A program made the position numbers and the translations under genes. The notes beneath the pieces are model-generated. The model made no database searches and had not been told where the DNA came from. It saw only the letters and a list, made by a program, of their open reading frames with translations. This document shows, piece by piece, positions 18,545 through 27,399 of a stretch of 40,933 nucleotides of DNA. Source of the stretch: an uncultured Bacteroidales bacterium (lineage in GTDB: Bacteria; Bacteroidota; Bacteroidia; Bacteroidales; Paludibacteraceae). Position 1 is the stretch's first letter, and each line of letters begins with the position of its first letter. The DNA lies in assembly GCA_903911085.1 (NCBI GenBank), contig CAIWCC010000180.1, forward strand, positions 1-40,933, in the 5' to 3' direction.

Positions 18545-18552
18545 TATCTTTG
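18545..18552 (+). promoter_or_regulatory. -7 promoter box of the lipoprotein/OmpA operon
   Basis: TATCTTTG matches the -7 consensus exactly. It implies a leader of about 165 bases before the lipoprotein start; that leader is very AT-rich with no recognisable riboswitch. Confidence 0.6.
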
Positions 18553-18724
18553 AAAATTATTTCTTTAAATATATTTTAAATATCAAATGTTGATGTTGTA
18601 AAATATAAGTATAAAATAAGACAAATTAATAACTTATACCAATATAACATTTTTTTAATAGTTATATATTGGACAAGTTATTAAACTAATTAAAAAAAAA
18701 TTCAACAACTAATAATTATCCATT

Positions 18725-20488
18725 ATGAAAAAAAAATCAATTTTTAAATTTCTATCCACATTATTGTTGAGTTCAGCAATAGTCGTCTCGTGTGTTGATC
18801 CCCAAATAGACTTGGCAAACGTCGATACCGATGTAAAAATTGACGCTGCCCTTATTGTGCCTGTGGGTGAGCTTAACTTTACATTAAATGATTTAATAAA
18901 AGAAGTTGGTACAAATGAATATTTAGATACTACTGGAAATCAAATAAGTTTAATTTCAGAATCTAGCGTTGAATACCCATTTAGGGAAGTAAATATGATG
19001 GAGTTTTCAAAATCAACTGATGCACCATTATTTCCAGCAAGTGTTGTATCGTCACTAATTCCCTCACTTATACTTCCTGCTCGTTATGTAATTCCATCAA
19101 TTGAAACAACTGATTCAATTAGCTTAGGTTTAAACGGAACAGATAGAAGGGATTCTGAAAGAATTATAAGTGCCGAAATAAAAAAAGCAACTATTGGGTT
19201 TACTATCAGTTTATCCCCAGACATTAATGGATCAAATCCAGCAAACGGAACAATAAAAGAAAGCGATCTTAGTATAATTATTGAGTTTCCTAATAAAAAA
19301 GTCCATAAAAGCAATGGTGATGATATTGTATTAAAATTCGTGCCCGTAAAATATGGTCAATTAATTCCTCAAGAGTTGATTGATTTTCACATGGAGACAA
19401 GTGGTAATGCATCAGGTATTCCGGTAAAAGTTACAATAAACGCAAAGGTTGGTGATAAAATTATGACAATAACTAACTCTTCAAAAATATCATGTAAAAT
19501 GAGTTTTAATCAAATTGATTATTCAATTATTCGTGGATATTTTAAACCTTCAACAAAAGCAACAAATTCGAATTCTGTTCCAATTGATTTGCCCGATTTT
19601 TTCAATAGTTTAAATCTTAAATTTTATGATCCACAAGCAACTGTTTCAATTGAAAACTATGTTGGATTAGCATTAAGATTTAATGTTGATTATGTTCGTG
19701 CACTTGACAAAAATAATAATATTATTGCTAAAGCCAATTTTACAGGACCTGATTCGTATAATGGTGGTGAAGGTAAAATTTTTGATTTAACAAGACCTAC
19801 AGTGGAATATGGTTTTTCTAAAGGAACAATAATTTTGAACAGGGATAATGGAGCTACAAATCGTCTTTTTGAAACAGGAAAAGTTCCAAAATCATTAGAT
19901 TATAAATTTAGTGCAGGTGTAAATCCTAATGATAATAATCTAAGTTATCTTACTCCTGATGCCAAAATTAAGGCAAAAGTAAATATAAAGTTTCCTTTAC
20001 ATTTTGATAGTGGAACCACTTTTGAGATGAAAGATAGTATTGCAGATTTTGGAAAAATGTTAGATTCCATAAACTCAGTGAAGGCATTGAATGCAGAGAT
20101 TGCTTTAGTATTAACAATAACTAATGGTTTCCCATTGTCAACTTCTTTCGAAATCGTATCGCCAATTGATTCTAAAGGAGTACCAATTCTAACTGATTGG
20201 ACTAAAATTTATCCTATTGAATCGGCAATTGTTGAAACTGATATAACTAAGTCGAACGTTGGACAAGTAAAAACTCCTACAACACAAACAATTAATTTAA
20301 ACATAAATTCAAGCCAATTTGAAGAAATGAAAAAAATGAAAAATTTGGTGTTTAAAATAAAAATTGGAGGTCAACAATTAGCAAATAATACTTGGGCACC
20401 AATTCTTCTCACTAAAAAAGATAGCTTTGGGGTAAAAGTTGGAGTTTATGGAAAGGGTAATGCTATTCTTGGAGTTTTTAACAAATAA
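18725..20488 (+). CDS. large lipoprotein of unknown function, paired with OmpA-TSP3 protein
   Basis: A 587-aa protein I do not recognise by family. Its N-terminus is a lipoprotein signal (lipobox VVSC, Cys23), so it is anchored in the envelope. After it comes DPQIDLANVDTDVKIDAALIVP, then a long, mostly beta-rich sequence in which polar Ser/Thr/Asn alternate with hydrophobics, with no catalytic motif. DUF-type names cannot be assigned. The stop lies 12 bases before the OmpA-TSP3 gene, so the two are surely co-transcribed; the partner's outer-membrane barrel and peptidoglycan-binding domain suggest an envelope or surface assembly. A role as accessory lipoprotein to that barrel is inference only. 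Confidence 0.75.
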   Translation: MKKKSIFKFLSTLLLSSAIVVSCVDPQIDLANVDTDVKIDAALIVPVGELNFTLNDLIKEVGTNEYLDTTGNQISLISESSVEYPFREVNMMEFSKSTDAPLFPASVVSSLIPSLILPARYVIPSIETTDSISLGLNGTDRRDSERIISAEIKKATIGFTISLSPDINGSNPANGTIKESDLSIIIEFPNKKVHKSNGDDIVLKFVPVKYGQLIPQELIDFHMETSGNASGIPVKVTINAKVGDKIMTITNSSKISCKMSFNQIDYSIIRGYFKPSTKATNSNSVPIDLPDFFNSLNLKFYDPQATVSIENYVGLALRFNVDYVRALDKNNNIIAKANFTGPDSYNGGEGKIFDLTRPTVEYGFSKGTIILNRDNGATNRLFETGKVPKSLDYKFSAGVNPNDNNLSYLTPDAKIKAKVNIKFPLHFDSGTTFEMKDSIADFGKMLDSINSVKALNAEIALVLTITNGFPLSTSFEIVSPIDSKGVPILTDWTKIYPIESAIVETDITKSNVGQVKTPTTQTINLNINSSQFEEMKKMKNLVFKIKIGGQQLANNTWAPILLTKKDSFGVKVGVYGKGNAILGVFNK

Positions 20489-20500
20489 CAAAATGCAATT

Positions 20501-23281
20501 ATGAAGAAAAATATTATATATAAAATAGTTATTGTTTTTTGTTTAAGTATTACTACTTTGCAAATCACAGCACAGCAAGTTAACACTTTGTACTTTATGG
20601 AAAATGCTCCTGAGCGCAATATGTTGAATCCAGCATTTCAACCATTAAATAATTTCTATCTTGGATTACCTATATTGGGTTATACCAAATTTGGATTTGG
20701 AAATAATTCACTTTCTTTAAAGGATTTAATTTATAAAGATGTAAATGGAAAAACAATTACATTTTTACATGAAAATGGTGACAAGGCTGCTTTCCTTAAT
20801 GCATTTCAAGATCCAACTTTACTAAGCTCTGATCTACAATTTAATATTCTTAATTTTGGATTTCGTGCTCGACGAGCATATTGGAATTTTTCGATAACTG
20901 AGAAATTTCAAACTCAGAATGGAGTTCCAAAAGATATGATGAAACTATTACTTTATGGTACACCTGATAATGTGAACGATAACTTATTTAATTTAAAAAA
21001 TTTAGGTTTTGATGTAAGTTTATACACCGAAGTTGGTTTGGGCTATTCAAGGAAAATTAATGAAAAATTTTCTTATGGTTTCAAATTAAAGTTTTTGGCA
21101 GGACAAGCAAATATGTCAATGGTTAATGATAATCTAGATTTGATATTGAACAAAGATGCAGTTTCTTTAAATGGAAAAGGAACATTTAATTACTCTTCTC
21201 CTTTAAAAGTACAAATACCAAAAGATTTAAATGACTTTAAAACACCAGATTTGCCTACCAATAATGTAGATCTAGCATATCCTTCTGGTATGGGTGGAGG
21301 TTTTGATTTAGGTTTTACATTTAAACCTACAAGAAGATTAACTTTTTCGGCAGCTGTAACTGATTTAGGTCAAATAAGATGGAATAAAAATCCTGGAAAT
21401 GCAAGTTACAATGTTGATTATAAGTTTACTGGGCTAAAAGGTTCATTAAATGATTTTGTCAATAATAGTGACTCTATACTAAAACTAGAATCAACAAATC
21501 TTAAAAAAGCAATAAGTACTGATACTACCTCGAATTCATATACAACTTATACCCATCCCAAAATCAATGCAGGTTTGGAATATGGTTTTTTCAAAAATAA
21601 AATGAGTTTAGGTATACTTTCAACAACTACTTTTTATGAAAAAGCGTATCAAGAATTAACAGCATCAGTAAATGCTCGTCCTACAAATTGGTTTGATTTA
21701 TCGTTGTCATATTCATTTACAAATGGACGCTATAATAATATTGGTGCAGGATTAGGATGGCGAACTGGTATAATACATTGGTTATTTACAGCTGATTATA
21801 TCTCATTAAACAATGCTAAATTGCCATTGGATTCATTAGGAGTAAGTATTCCTGAAAATTTTCCATCAATTGCCAAGAATTTATACATTCCTATACCATA
21901 TAATATTGATAGGTTTAATTTTGCATTTGGCGCTAATATAGTTTTTGGTAATAAAATACGAAAACCACGTGTTCGCAAAGCAGAAGAATTTGTTGAAAAA
22001 GTTTATCCCGAAATTCCGTACAAAGGAAAAAAATGGAAAAAATCTAAATCATCTGACCTTGATGGTGATGGTGTTTTCGACTTTTATGATGATTGTTCTG
22101 ATACCCCACCAGAAGCATATTCAAAAATTGACAAATGTGGTTGTCCTCAAGATACCGATAAGGATGGTATTGCCGATTATCTTGATAAATGTCCTGCTAC
22201 TCCGGCAGAAGCAATTGGATATGTAGATAAATTTGGTTGCTCACTCGATACTGACAATGATGGTGTTTATGATTATCTTGATAAATGTCCATTTACTCCA
22301 GTTGGCGTGAAAGTTGATGCAGTTGGTTGTCCGGTAGATACCGATAAAGATGGAGTAGCTGATTATTTAGATCTTTGTCCAGGTACGCCACTTGCTGCTC
22401 AGGGCAAAGTTGACAAAAATGGTTGTCCAATAGATACAGATGGTGACGGTGTGGCCGATTATCTGGATATTTGCCCAAATACACCACTTGATGCACGTGG
22501 AAATATTACACCAAACGGCTGTCCTGCAGATACAGACGGAGATGGCGTTCCTGATTATCTTGATAAATGTCCTGATACACCTTCGCAAGCAAAAGGAATG
22601 GTGGACAGTAAAGGCTGTTTGATTGACAGTGATGGTGATGGTGTATTTGATTATTTGGATTTATGTGCCAATACTCCTGTTGAAGCTCGTGGATTTATTG
22701 ATAAAAATGGTTGTGTACTTGATTCTGATGACGATGGTGTTCCTGATTATTTGGACAAATGTCCAAAAACACCTACAGAAGCTCGTGGAATGGTAGACGA
22801 AAAGGGTTGTCCACGTGATACAGATGGTGATGGAATAGCCGATTATATAGATAATTGTCCAAAAATTGCTGGAGTGGCATCTAATAAAGGCTGTCCAGAA
22901 GTTAAAAAAGAAGTGAGAAAGCTATTCCAAAAAGCTTTACAAGGCATTCAATTTGAAACTGGAAAATCAACAATCAAAACGACATCTTTCGTCATTCTTG
23001 ATCAAATAGCTAAAGTGTTAGTTGAAAATCCTCTTTACTTAGTCGAAGTGCAAGGACATACTGACAATGTTGGTAAACCTGATTTAAATTTAAGTTTGTC
23101 TGATAAACGTGCAGCAGAAGTTAGAAATTATTTAATTTCAAAAGGTGTAGCACAAAGTCGTATGACTTCAAAAGGATTTGGTGATACCAAGCCAGTAATG
23201 AGTAATAAAACACCTGCTGGAAAAGCTAAAAATAGACGTGTAGAATTTGTGGTTACATTTGAAGAAGTTACTTTCGAATAG
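20501..23281 (+). CDS. DUF5723-like barrel with TSP3 repeats and OmpA domain
   Basis: A 926-aa outer-membrane protein. A signal peptide (1 to about 24, ending TAQ) is followed by a beta-rich N-terminal region (about 25-490) opening with TLYFMENAPERNMLNPAF, typical of the DUF5723/PorV-like barrels of Bacteroidota. Nine calcium-binding thrombospondin type 3 repeats (about 519-800; consensus DTDGDGVxDYLDxCPxTP) form a rigid linker. The C-terminal OmpA domain (about 805-926: QGHTDNVG, LSDKRAAEVRNYL, NRRVEF) would bind peptidoglycan. The protein thus links outer membrane to cell wall. It is second in an operon with the preceding lipoprotein and ends at a strong terminator. Domain calls are firm; biological role is unknown. 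Confidence 0.88.
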   Translation: MKKNIIYKIVIVFCLSITTLQITAQQVNTLYFMENAPERNMLNPAFQPLNNFYLGLPILGYTKFGFGNNSLSLKDLIYKDVNGKTITFLHENGDKAAFLNAFQDPTLLSSDLQFNILNFGFRARRAYWNFSITEKFQTQNGVPKDMMKLLLYGTPDNVNDNLFNLKNLGFDVSLYTEVGLGYSRKINEKFSYGFKLKFLAGQANMSMVNDNLDLILNKDAVSLNGKGTFNYSSPLKVQIPKDLNDFKTPDLPTNNVDLAYPSGMGGGFDLGFTFKPTRRLTFSAAVTDLGQIRWNKNPGNASYNVDYKFTGLKGSLNDFVNNSDSILKLESTNLKKAISTDTTSNSYTTYTHPKINAGLEYGFFKNKMSLGILSTTTFYEKAYQELTASVNARPTNWFDLSLSYSFTNGRYNNIGAGLGWRTGIIHWLFTADYISLNNAKLPLDSLGVSIPENFPSIAKNLYIPIPYNIDRFNFAFGANIVFGNKIRKPRVRKAEEFVEKVYPEIPYKGKKWKKSKSSDLDGDGVFDFYDDCSDTPPEAYSKIDKCGCPQDTDKDGIADYLDKCPATPAEAIGYVDKFGCSLDTDNDGVYDYLDKCPFTPVGVKVDAVGCPVDTDKDGVADYLDLCPGTPLAAQGKVDKNGCPIDTDGDGVADYLDICPNTPLDARGNITPNGCPADTDGDGVPDYLDKCPDTPSQAKGMVDSKGCLIDSDGDGVFDYLDLCANTPVEARGFIDKNGCVLDSDDDGVPDYLDKCPKTPTEARGMVDEKGCPRDTDGDGIADYIDNCPKIAGVASNKGCPEVKKEVRKLFQKALQGIQFETGKSTIKTTSFVILDQIAKVLVENPLYLVEVQGHTDNVGKPDLNLSLSDKRAAEVRNYLISKGVAQSRMTSKGFGDTKPVMSNKTPAGKAKNRRVEFVVTFEEVTFE
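22055..22903 (+). repeat. nine TSP3-encoding tandem repeats, about 96 nt each
   Basis: In-frame degenerate repeats coding for nine units of roughly 30-32 aa, each with an aspartate-rich DxDxDG calcium loop followed by a CP motif and a GC pair. Nucleotide identity between units is moderate, so they are ancient and held by selection on the protein. The last unit is shortened. Confidence 0.9.
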
Positions 23282-23295
23282 ACTAAATATCAAAT

Positions 23296-23328
23296 AAAAA
23301 AGGGAGTTGGTTGTCAACTCCCTTTTTT
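23296..23328. terminator. strong terminator after the OmpA-TSP3 gene
   Basis: A perfect GGGAGTTG/CAACTCCC stem (23302-23309 with 23315-23322) flanked by six A and at least six T, which extend the stem. It begins 15 bases after the stop codon. Confidence 0.92.
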
Positions 23329-23376
23329 TATTTCAAAATAATACTAAAAAAAGATGGTATTATGCAATGGTTTTAA

Positions 23377-23384
23377 TACTTTTG
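23377..23384 (+). promoter_or_regulatory. -7 promoter box of the yebC gene
   Basis: TACTTTTG matches TAnnTTTG and lies 57 bases before the start, directly after the terminator of the previous operon. No strong -33 element is seen. Confidence 0.6.
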
Positions 23385-23441
23385 CGGAACGAACGGATTT
23401 TAATTATAGAATTAAAAAAAAGTAAATTGTAAATATATATT

Positions 23442-24155
23442 ATGGGAAGAGCGTTTGAATATAGAAAAGCGACAAAAATGAAACGTTGGGGCAATATGGC
23501 TCGCGTATTTACTAAGTTAGGAAAACAAATTACCATTGCGGTACGCGAATCGGGTCCCGATCCTGACACAAATCCTCGATTAAGAGTTTTAATACAACAA
23601 TCGAAAAAAGAAAACATGCCCAAAGAAAATGTGGAGCGTGCTGTAAAAAAAGCTGTTTCGAAAGATGAAGCAGACTACAAAGAAGTGGTTTATGAAGGTT
23701 ATGGACCAAATGGCATAGCAATAGTTATTGAAACCGCTACCGACAATCCAACTCGTACAGTTGCAAACATACGAAGCTATTTAACCCGTCATGGTGGTTC
23801 ATTGGGCACAAGTGGATGTTTACAATTTCTGTTTGACCATAAATGTGTTTTCAAAATTGCATCCAAACCCGATGTTTCTCTCGAAGATTTGGAATTAGAA
23901 TTAATTGATTTTGGAGTAGATGAATTGGTAGAAGATGAGGATGGAATAGTATTATATGGAGAATTTCAATCTTATTCACCTATTCAAAAATACTTAGAGG
24001 AAAATGGTTTTGAAATTTTCAGTGCTGAATTTGAACGTATTCCAAATGACATGAAAGAACTTAATGAAGAACAAAAAGCTCAAGTAATGAAGCTATTAGA
24101 TAAAATTGAAGACGATGAAGATGTTCAAAATGTATTTCACAACATGGTTGAATAG
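23442..24155 (+). CDS. yebC: YebC/TACO1-family protein
   Basis: A 237-aa protein of the YebC/PmpR/TACO1 family. The N-terminal domain begins MGRAFEYRKATKMKRWGNMA, with LGKQITIAVRESGPDPDTNPRLR and MPKENVERAVKKA, all family signatures; the acidic C-terminal half is typical as well. Members have been described as transcription regulators and more recently as translation factors that relieve stalling at proline stretches; I cannot say which applies here. It is a single-gene unit between a promoter at 23377 and a terminator at 24181. Confidence 0.93.
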   Translation: MGRAFEYRKATKMKRWGNMARVFTKLGKQITIAVRESGPDPDTNPRLRVLIQQSKKENMPKENVERAVKKAVSKDEADYKEVVYEGYGPNGIAIVIETATDNPTRTVANIRSYLTRHGGSLGTSGCLQFLFDHKCVFKIASKPDVSLEDLELELIDFGVDELVEDEDGIVLYGEFQSYSPIQKYLEENGFEIFSAEFERIPNDMKELNEEQKAQVMKLLDKIEDDEDVQNVFHNMVE

Positions 24156-24172
24156 TTGAATTGTGAATTCTA

Positions 24173-24216
24173 AAAAAAAATCCCTATAACTTGTCTAAGT
24201 TGTAGGGATTTTTTTT
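24173..24216. terminator. bidirectional terminator between yebC and MATE gene
   Basis: A 12-bp stem (24181-24192 with 24197-24208, one T-G pair) with A-run on the left (24173-24180) and T-run on the right (24209-24216), so it works from both strands. The MATE gene's stop falls inside the right flank. Confidence 0.9.
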
Positions 24217-25585
24217 AAATAATTGAAGATTCAAAATTTTCTCGCTTAAATTTCTTTACGAAATAATAAATTGTAAAAGCCGAAACGATTGTAGAAAGTC
24301 CATCCGAAACCGGCATTGCAGCCCATGCGCCAGTAAGTCCAAAAATTGGTGGTAGAATTACTAAGCAAGGTACTAAGAAAAGAAATTGTCGTGTGAGGCT
24401 CAATAATATAGATATTTTAGCTTTACCTATTGATTGGAAAAAATTAGTAACAACTATCTGAAATCCAATTATTGGAAACATGATAACTGATATACGAAGT
24501 GCTGTAGTAGCAATATCTTGTAATTCAAAATCTTGCGTAAAAAGGTGTGCCATTAACGATGGTAAAAATGTTCCAATAATAAATCCGATTGTTGTTAAAC
24601 AAGTTGCTATCCAAATACCATATTTTAATGTTTTAAACATTCTATCATAATTTTTAGCTCCAAAATTGTAACCAATAATAGGTTGTGTTCCTTGATTCAA
24701 ACCAATTATAACCATAATAACTAGTGTGTTGACGCTATTTATTATACCAAAAGCGCCAATTGCCAAATCGCCACCATAGCGAAGCAAAGTAGAATTAACA
24801 AGTACAATTACAAAGCTTGTAGCCAATTGCATACTAAAAGGCGACATTCCAATACTTAAAATTGATTTAACAATATCTTTTTCCAATCGGAAATTTTTTC
24901 GATGAAACTTAAGAATAGACGTTTTTTGCATAAAATGTGATAATACCCATATTGTGCCTACCAAGTACGAAATATTTGTTGCAATAGCAGCCCCTTTAAT
25001 TCCCCAATTAAACCAAAAAATAAATATTGCATCCAGAACAATATTTATTATAGAACAAATTATCATTGTGTACATCGCTTTTTGGGGATATCCAGAAGCA
25101 CGCATAATATTGTTAAACCCAAAATTTAGAGCTGATAAAATGCCTCCTGGAATAATAATGCGCATAAATTCTTCGGCATACTGAATGGTTTTCTCAGTTC
25201 CGCCAAATAATCGCAAAACATCACTCATAAAAATGTATGATAATATTACTACAGTTCCAGATATAATAAATGTGAGAACAAGGGCATTAGCAAGTATTTT
25301 TTCGGCTTTTTCTTTGTTATTTTCACCTAAAGTAATCGAAATTCTTGCAGCAGCTCCTGCGCCAACCAGCATACCAAATGCCATTAACAAAATCATAAAT
25401 GGAAATGTAAGTGCTAAACCTGAAATCGCCAATGGACCAACACCTTGACCAATAAATATACGATCAACAATATTGTAAAGTGACATAACTACCGTTCCAA
25501 CAATGGCTGGAATTGAATATGTCCAAATAAGTTTACCAATATTTTCAGTGGCTAATTTATGTGAAATTTGTGCAGAATTGGACAT
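24215..25585 (-). CDS. MATE family efflux transporter
   Basis: A 456-aa, roughly 12-segment inner-membrane protein made of two similar halves. It starts with KLIWTYSIPAIVGTVVMSLYNIVDRIFIGQGVG, a typical MATE N-terminal region, and the second half repeats the pattern (near GMSPFSMQLATSFVIVLVN and NQGTQPIIGYNFGA). MATE proteins export drugs and metabolites in exchange for sodium or protons; neither substrate nor ion can be read from the sequence. It resembles the NorM/MepA-type branch. It lies downstream of amn on the same strand, 140 bases away, and ends in a shared terminator. Confidence 0.92.
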   Translation of the reverse strand: MSNSAQISHKLATENIGKLIWTYSIPAIVGTVVMSLYNIVDRIFIGQGVGPLAISGLALTFPFMILLMAFGMLVGAGAAARISITLGENNKEKAEKILANALVLTFIISGTVVILSYIFMSDVLRLFGGTEKTIQYAEEFMRIIIPGGILSALNFGFNNIMRASGYPQKAMYTMIICSIINIVLDAIFIFWFNWGIKGAAIATNISYLVGTIWVLSHFMQKTSILKFHRKNFRLEKDIVKSILSIGMSPFSMQLATSFVIVLVNSTLLRYGGDLAIGAFGIINSVNTLVIMVIIGLNQGTQPIIGYNFGAKNYDRMFKTLKYGIWIATCLTTIGFIIGTFLPSLMAHLFTQDFELQDIATTALRISVIMFPIIGFQIVVTNFFQSIGKAKISILLSLTRQFLFLVPCLVILPPIFGLTGAWAAMPVSDGLSTIVSAFTIYYFVKKFKRENFESSII

Positions 25586-25725
25586 TTAGATATTTGTTTG
25601 TTCACAGTTGAGAGTTGTTGCAAAAATTAATCTTTGCTTGTGAAAATTGATATTAATATTTTTTTTAGAGTGATTTTGCAAATTTTGATGAGAAATTTAC
25701 TTGTAATAATCAGTTATTAAATCAT

Positions 25726-26499
25726 TTACTCAAAACGTAAATGCTTTATAGTCTTACTATTATTTATCAATGAAGATAATGACTTGACACCAATTTTTAA
25801 ATGTTCTTCTACAAAATTGGCAGTAACTTTTTTGTCACTTTCTGATGTTTTAATTCCATCTTCGTGCAATGGCATATCCGAAACTAATAATAAGGCACCT
25901 ATAGGAATACTATTTGAAAAACCTGCTATAAAAAGAGTAGCTGTTTCCATATCAATGGCCAAAGCACGTGTAGTTTTTAAATATTCTTTAAATTTTTCAT
26001 CATGTTCCCACACGCGTCTATTCGTAGTATAAACAGTTCCTGTCCAATAATCTTTTCCTAAATCACGAATATTAGAAGATACAGCACGTTGCAAACTAAA
26101 AGCAGGAAGAGCTGGAATTTCAGGTGGAAAATAATCGTTAGAGGTTCCCTCGCCTCGAATAGCAGCACTTGGCAATATGTAATCACCCATTTTATTCTTG
26201 TCCTTCAACCCACCACATTTTCCCAAAAACAATACAGCACGAGGATGAATTGCTGATAAAATATCCATAATTATTGCGGCATTTGGACTTCCCATCCCAA
26301 AATTTATAATTGTTATTCCATTTGCAGAAGCATTGGGCATATTACCATCGCGTCCCATCACAGGTACATTATTCCATTCGGCAAAAAGTTCTACGTAATT
26401 ATTAAAATTAGTAAGAAGTATGTAATCAGTAAATTCATCCAACGGACGTTTTGTATAGCGGGGAAGCCAATTCTCAACAATTTCTTTTTTTGTTTTCAT
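25726..26499 (-). CDS. amn: AMP nucleosidase
   Basis: Splits AMP into adenine and ribose 5-phosphate, controlling adenylate pools. The 257-aa protein is the short form typical of Bacteroidota, consisting only of the nucleoside-phosphorylase-like domain. Visible features: INFGMGSPNAAIIMDIL, the glycine motif FLGKCGGL, RGEGTSNDYFPPEIPALP, and the ribose-binding AIDMETATLF, then LLVSDMPLHEDGIKT. E. coli Amn is much longer with an N-terminal regulatory domain that is absent here. The gene is divergent from the PD-(D/E)XK gene at 26676. Confidence 0.9.
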   Translation of the reverse strand: MKTKKEIVENWLPRYTKRPLDEFTDYILLTNFNNYVELFAEWNNVPVMGRDGNMPNASANGITIINFGMGSPNAAIIMDILSAIHPRAVLFLGKCGGLKDKNKMGDYILPSAAIRGEGTSNDYFPPEIPALPAFSLQRAVSSNIRDLGKDYWTGTVYTTNRRVWEHDEKFKEYLKTTRALAIDMETATLFIAGFSNSIPIGALLLVSDMPLHEDGIKTSESDKKVTANFVEEHLKIGVKSLSSLINNSKTIKHLRFE

Positions 26500-26675
26500 A
26501 TCTTAAAAATTAAGAACCATTATTGTACCTTGCGAAAAGTTTATTTAAATATGTTTTGATTAGATATTGACATTTAAACTTAAACACTTAATAAACGCTT
26601 ATAAATTTTTTATTATGCTTTTAATTAGCGAAATTTGCATTTAATAAATCAAAGTGGAAGCAAAAATACAAAAAA

Positions 26676-27128
26676 ATGTGGCAACTTAATCTACCTGAGT
26701 ATATTTTTCGTATAAAAAAACAGAATGATAAATTGTTAATTTTCGATACTCAACGAAAACGATATGTTGTGCTTACACCTGAAGAGTGGGTACGACAAAA
26801 TTTTATAAAGTTTTTGATTGACGAAAAAAAATATCCTGCAGCTTTTTTGGCAATTGAAAAACAACTAAATTATAATGGAATGAAAAAAAGGTGCGATGCA
26901 ATTTTATATAATCAAAATGCACAACCGATATTAATTATTGAATTTAAAGCGCCAAATGTATCAATTACGCAAGCTACTTTTGATCAAGTGGCCGTGTATA
27001 ATGCCAAATTGAAGGTCGATTTCTTTATAATTAGCAATGGAATTGAGCATTTTTGCTGTAAAGTAGACACAATAAATGCTAAATATGATTTTTTTTCTGA
27101 AATTCCTAATTATTTTTCATTGAAATAA
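26676..27128 (+). CDS. PD-(D/E)XK protein, HsdR N-terminal-like (HSDR_N_2)
   Basis: A 150-aa protein like the N-terminal nuclease domain of type I restriction subunit R, but with no helicase, methylase or specificity gene near it. The nuclease motif is intact: Asp74, then Glu89 and Lys91 (IIEFKAPN), with Gln104 and Tyr108 in the following helix, as in HsdR-like nucleases. A conserved TPEEWVRQNF (34-43) precedes it. Stand-alone proteins of this type are widespread in Bacteroidota, so a housekeeping DNA repair or recombination role is more likely than restriction. Whether it cuts DNA is unproven. Confidence 0.8.
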   Translation: MWQLNLPEYIFRIKKQNDKLLIFDTQRKRYVVLTPEEWVRQNFIKFLIDEKKYPAAFLAIEKQLNYNGMKKRCDAILYNQNAQPILIIEFKAPNVSITQATFDQVAVYNAKLKVDFFIISNGIEHFCCKVDTINAKYDFFSEIPNYFSLK

Positions 27129-27240
27129 CTAAAAAACAAAAACTGCTAAATATCTGTAATTTAAAACTTTAATCAATTTTAAAAACTACACATAGTTAAA
27201 TATTCTACTAAAATTCAATATTTAACATGAAAAATGCCAA

Positions 27241-27267
27241 TTATATGTTTTATAACATGTAATTTTG
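27241..27267 (+). promoter_or_regulatory. dyad symmetry overlapping a -7 promoter box
   Basis: TTATATGTT (27241-27249) and AACATGTAA (27254-27262) form a 9-bp inverted repeat with one G-T mismatch pair and a 4-base centre. It overlaps TAATTTTG (27260-27267), a perfect -7 box. This geometry suits a repressor or activator site on the promoter of the small exported protein gene, though no -33 element is evident. Confidence 0.45.
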
Positions 27268-27307
27268 CATCGTCATTTAGAATTTATTTTATATGACAAA
27301 TCTAATA

Positions 27308-27357
27308 CAAAGAATACCCTGGTAAAAAAATCACATGGGGAATTCTTTGTTTTTTTT
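27308..27357 (+). terminator. terminator-like hairpin upstream of the 27400 gene
   Basis: An 11-pair stem with one A-A mismatch (27308-27319 with 27338-27349) and an 18-base loop, followed by eight T (27350-27357). It is a complete intrinsic terminator, but it lies 180 bases after the PD-(D/E)XK stop and between the -7 box at 27260 and the next start codon at 27400. It may end the upstream transcript, end a short RNA of about 85 bases, or act as an attenuator. Confidence 0.75.
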
Positions 27358-27399
27358 ATTAATAGGTATAAAGATTGTAGAATTTAATTTTTTAGAGTT

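Noticed and set aside
18553-18724. Riboswitch in the long leader of the lipoprotein/OmpA operon
   Set aside because: The leader is almost entirely A and T, with no conserved aptamer motif or strong stem that I can recognise.
26676-27128. Type I restriction system
   Set aside because: Only an HsdR N-terminal-like domain is present; helicase domain, hsdM and hsdS are all missing, so it is not a restriction locus.
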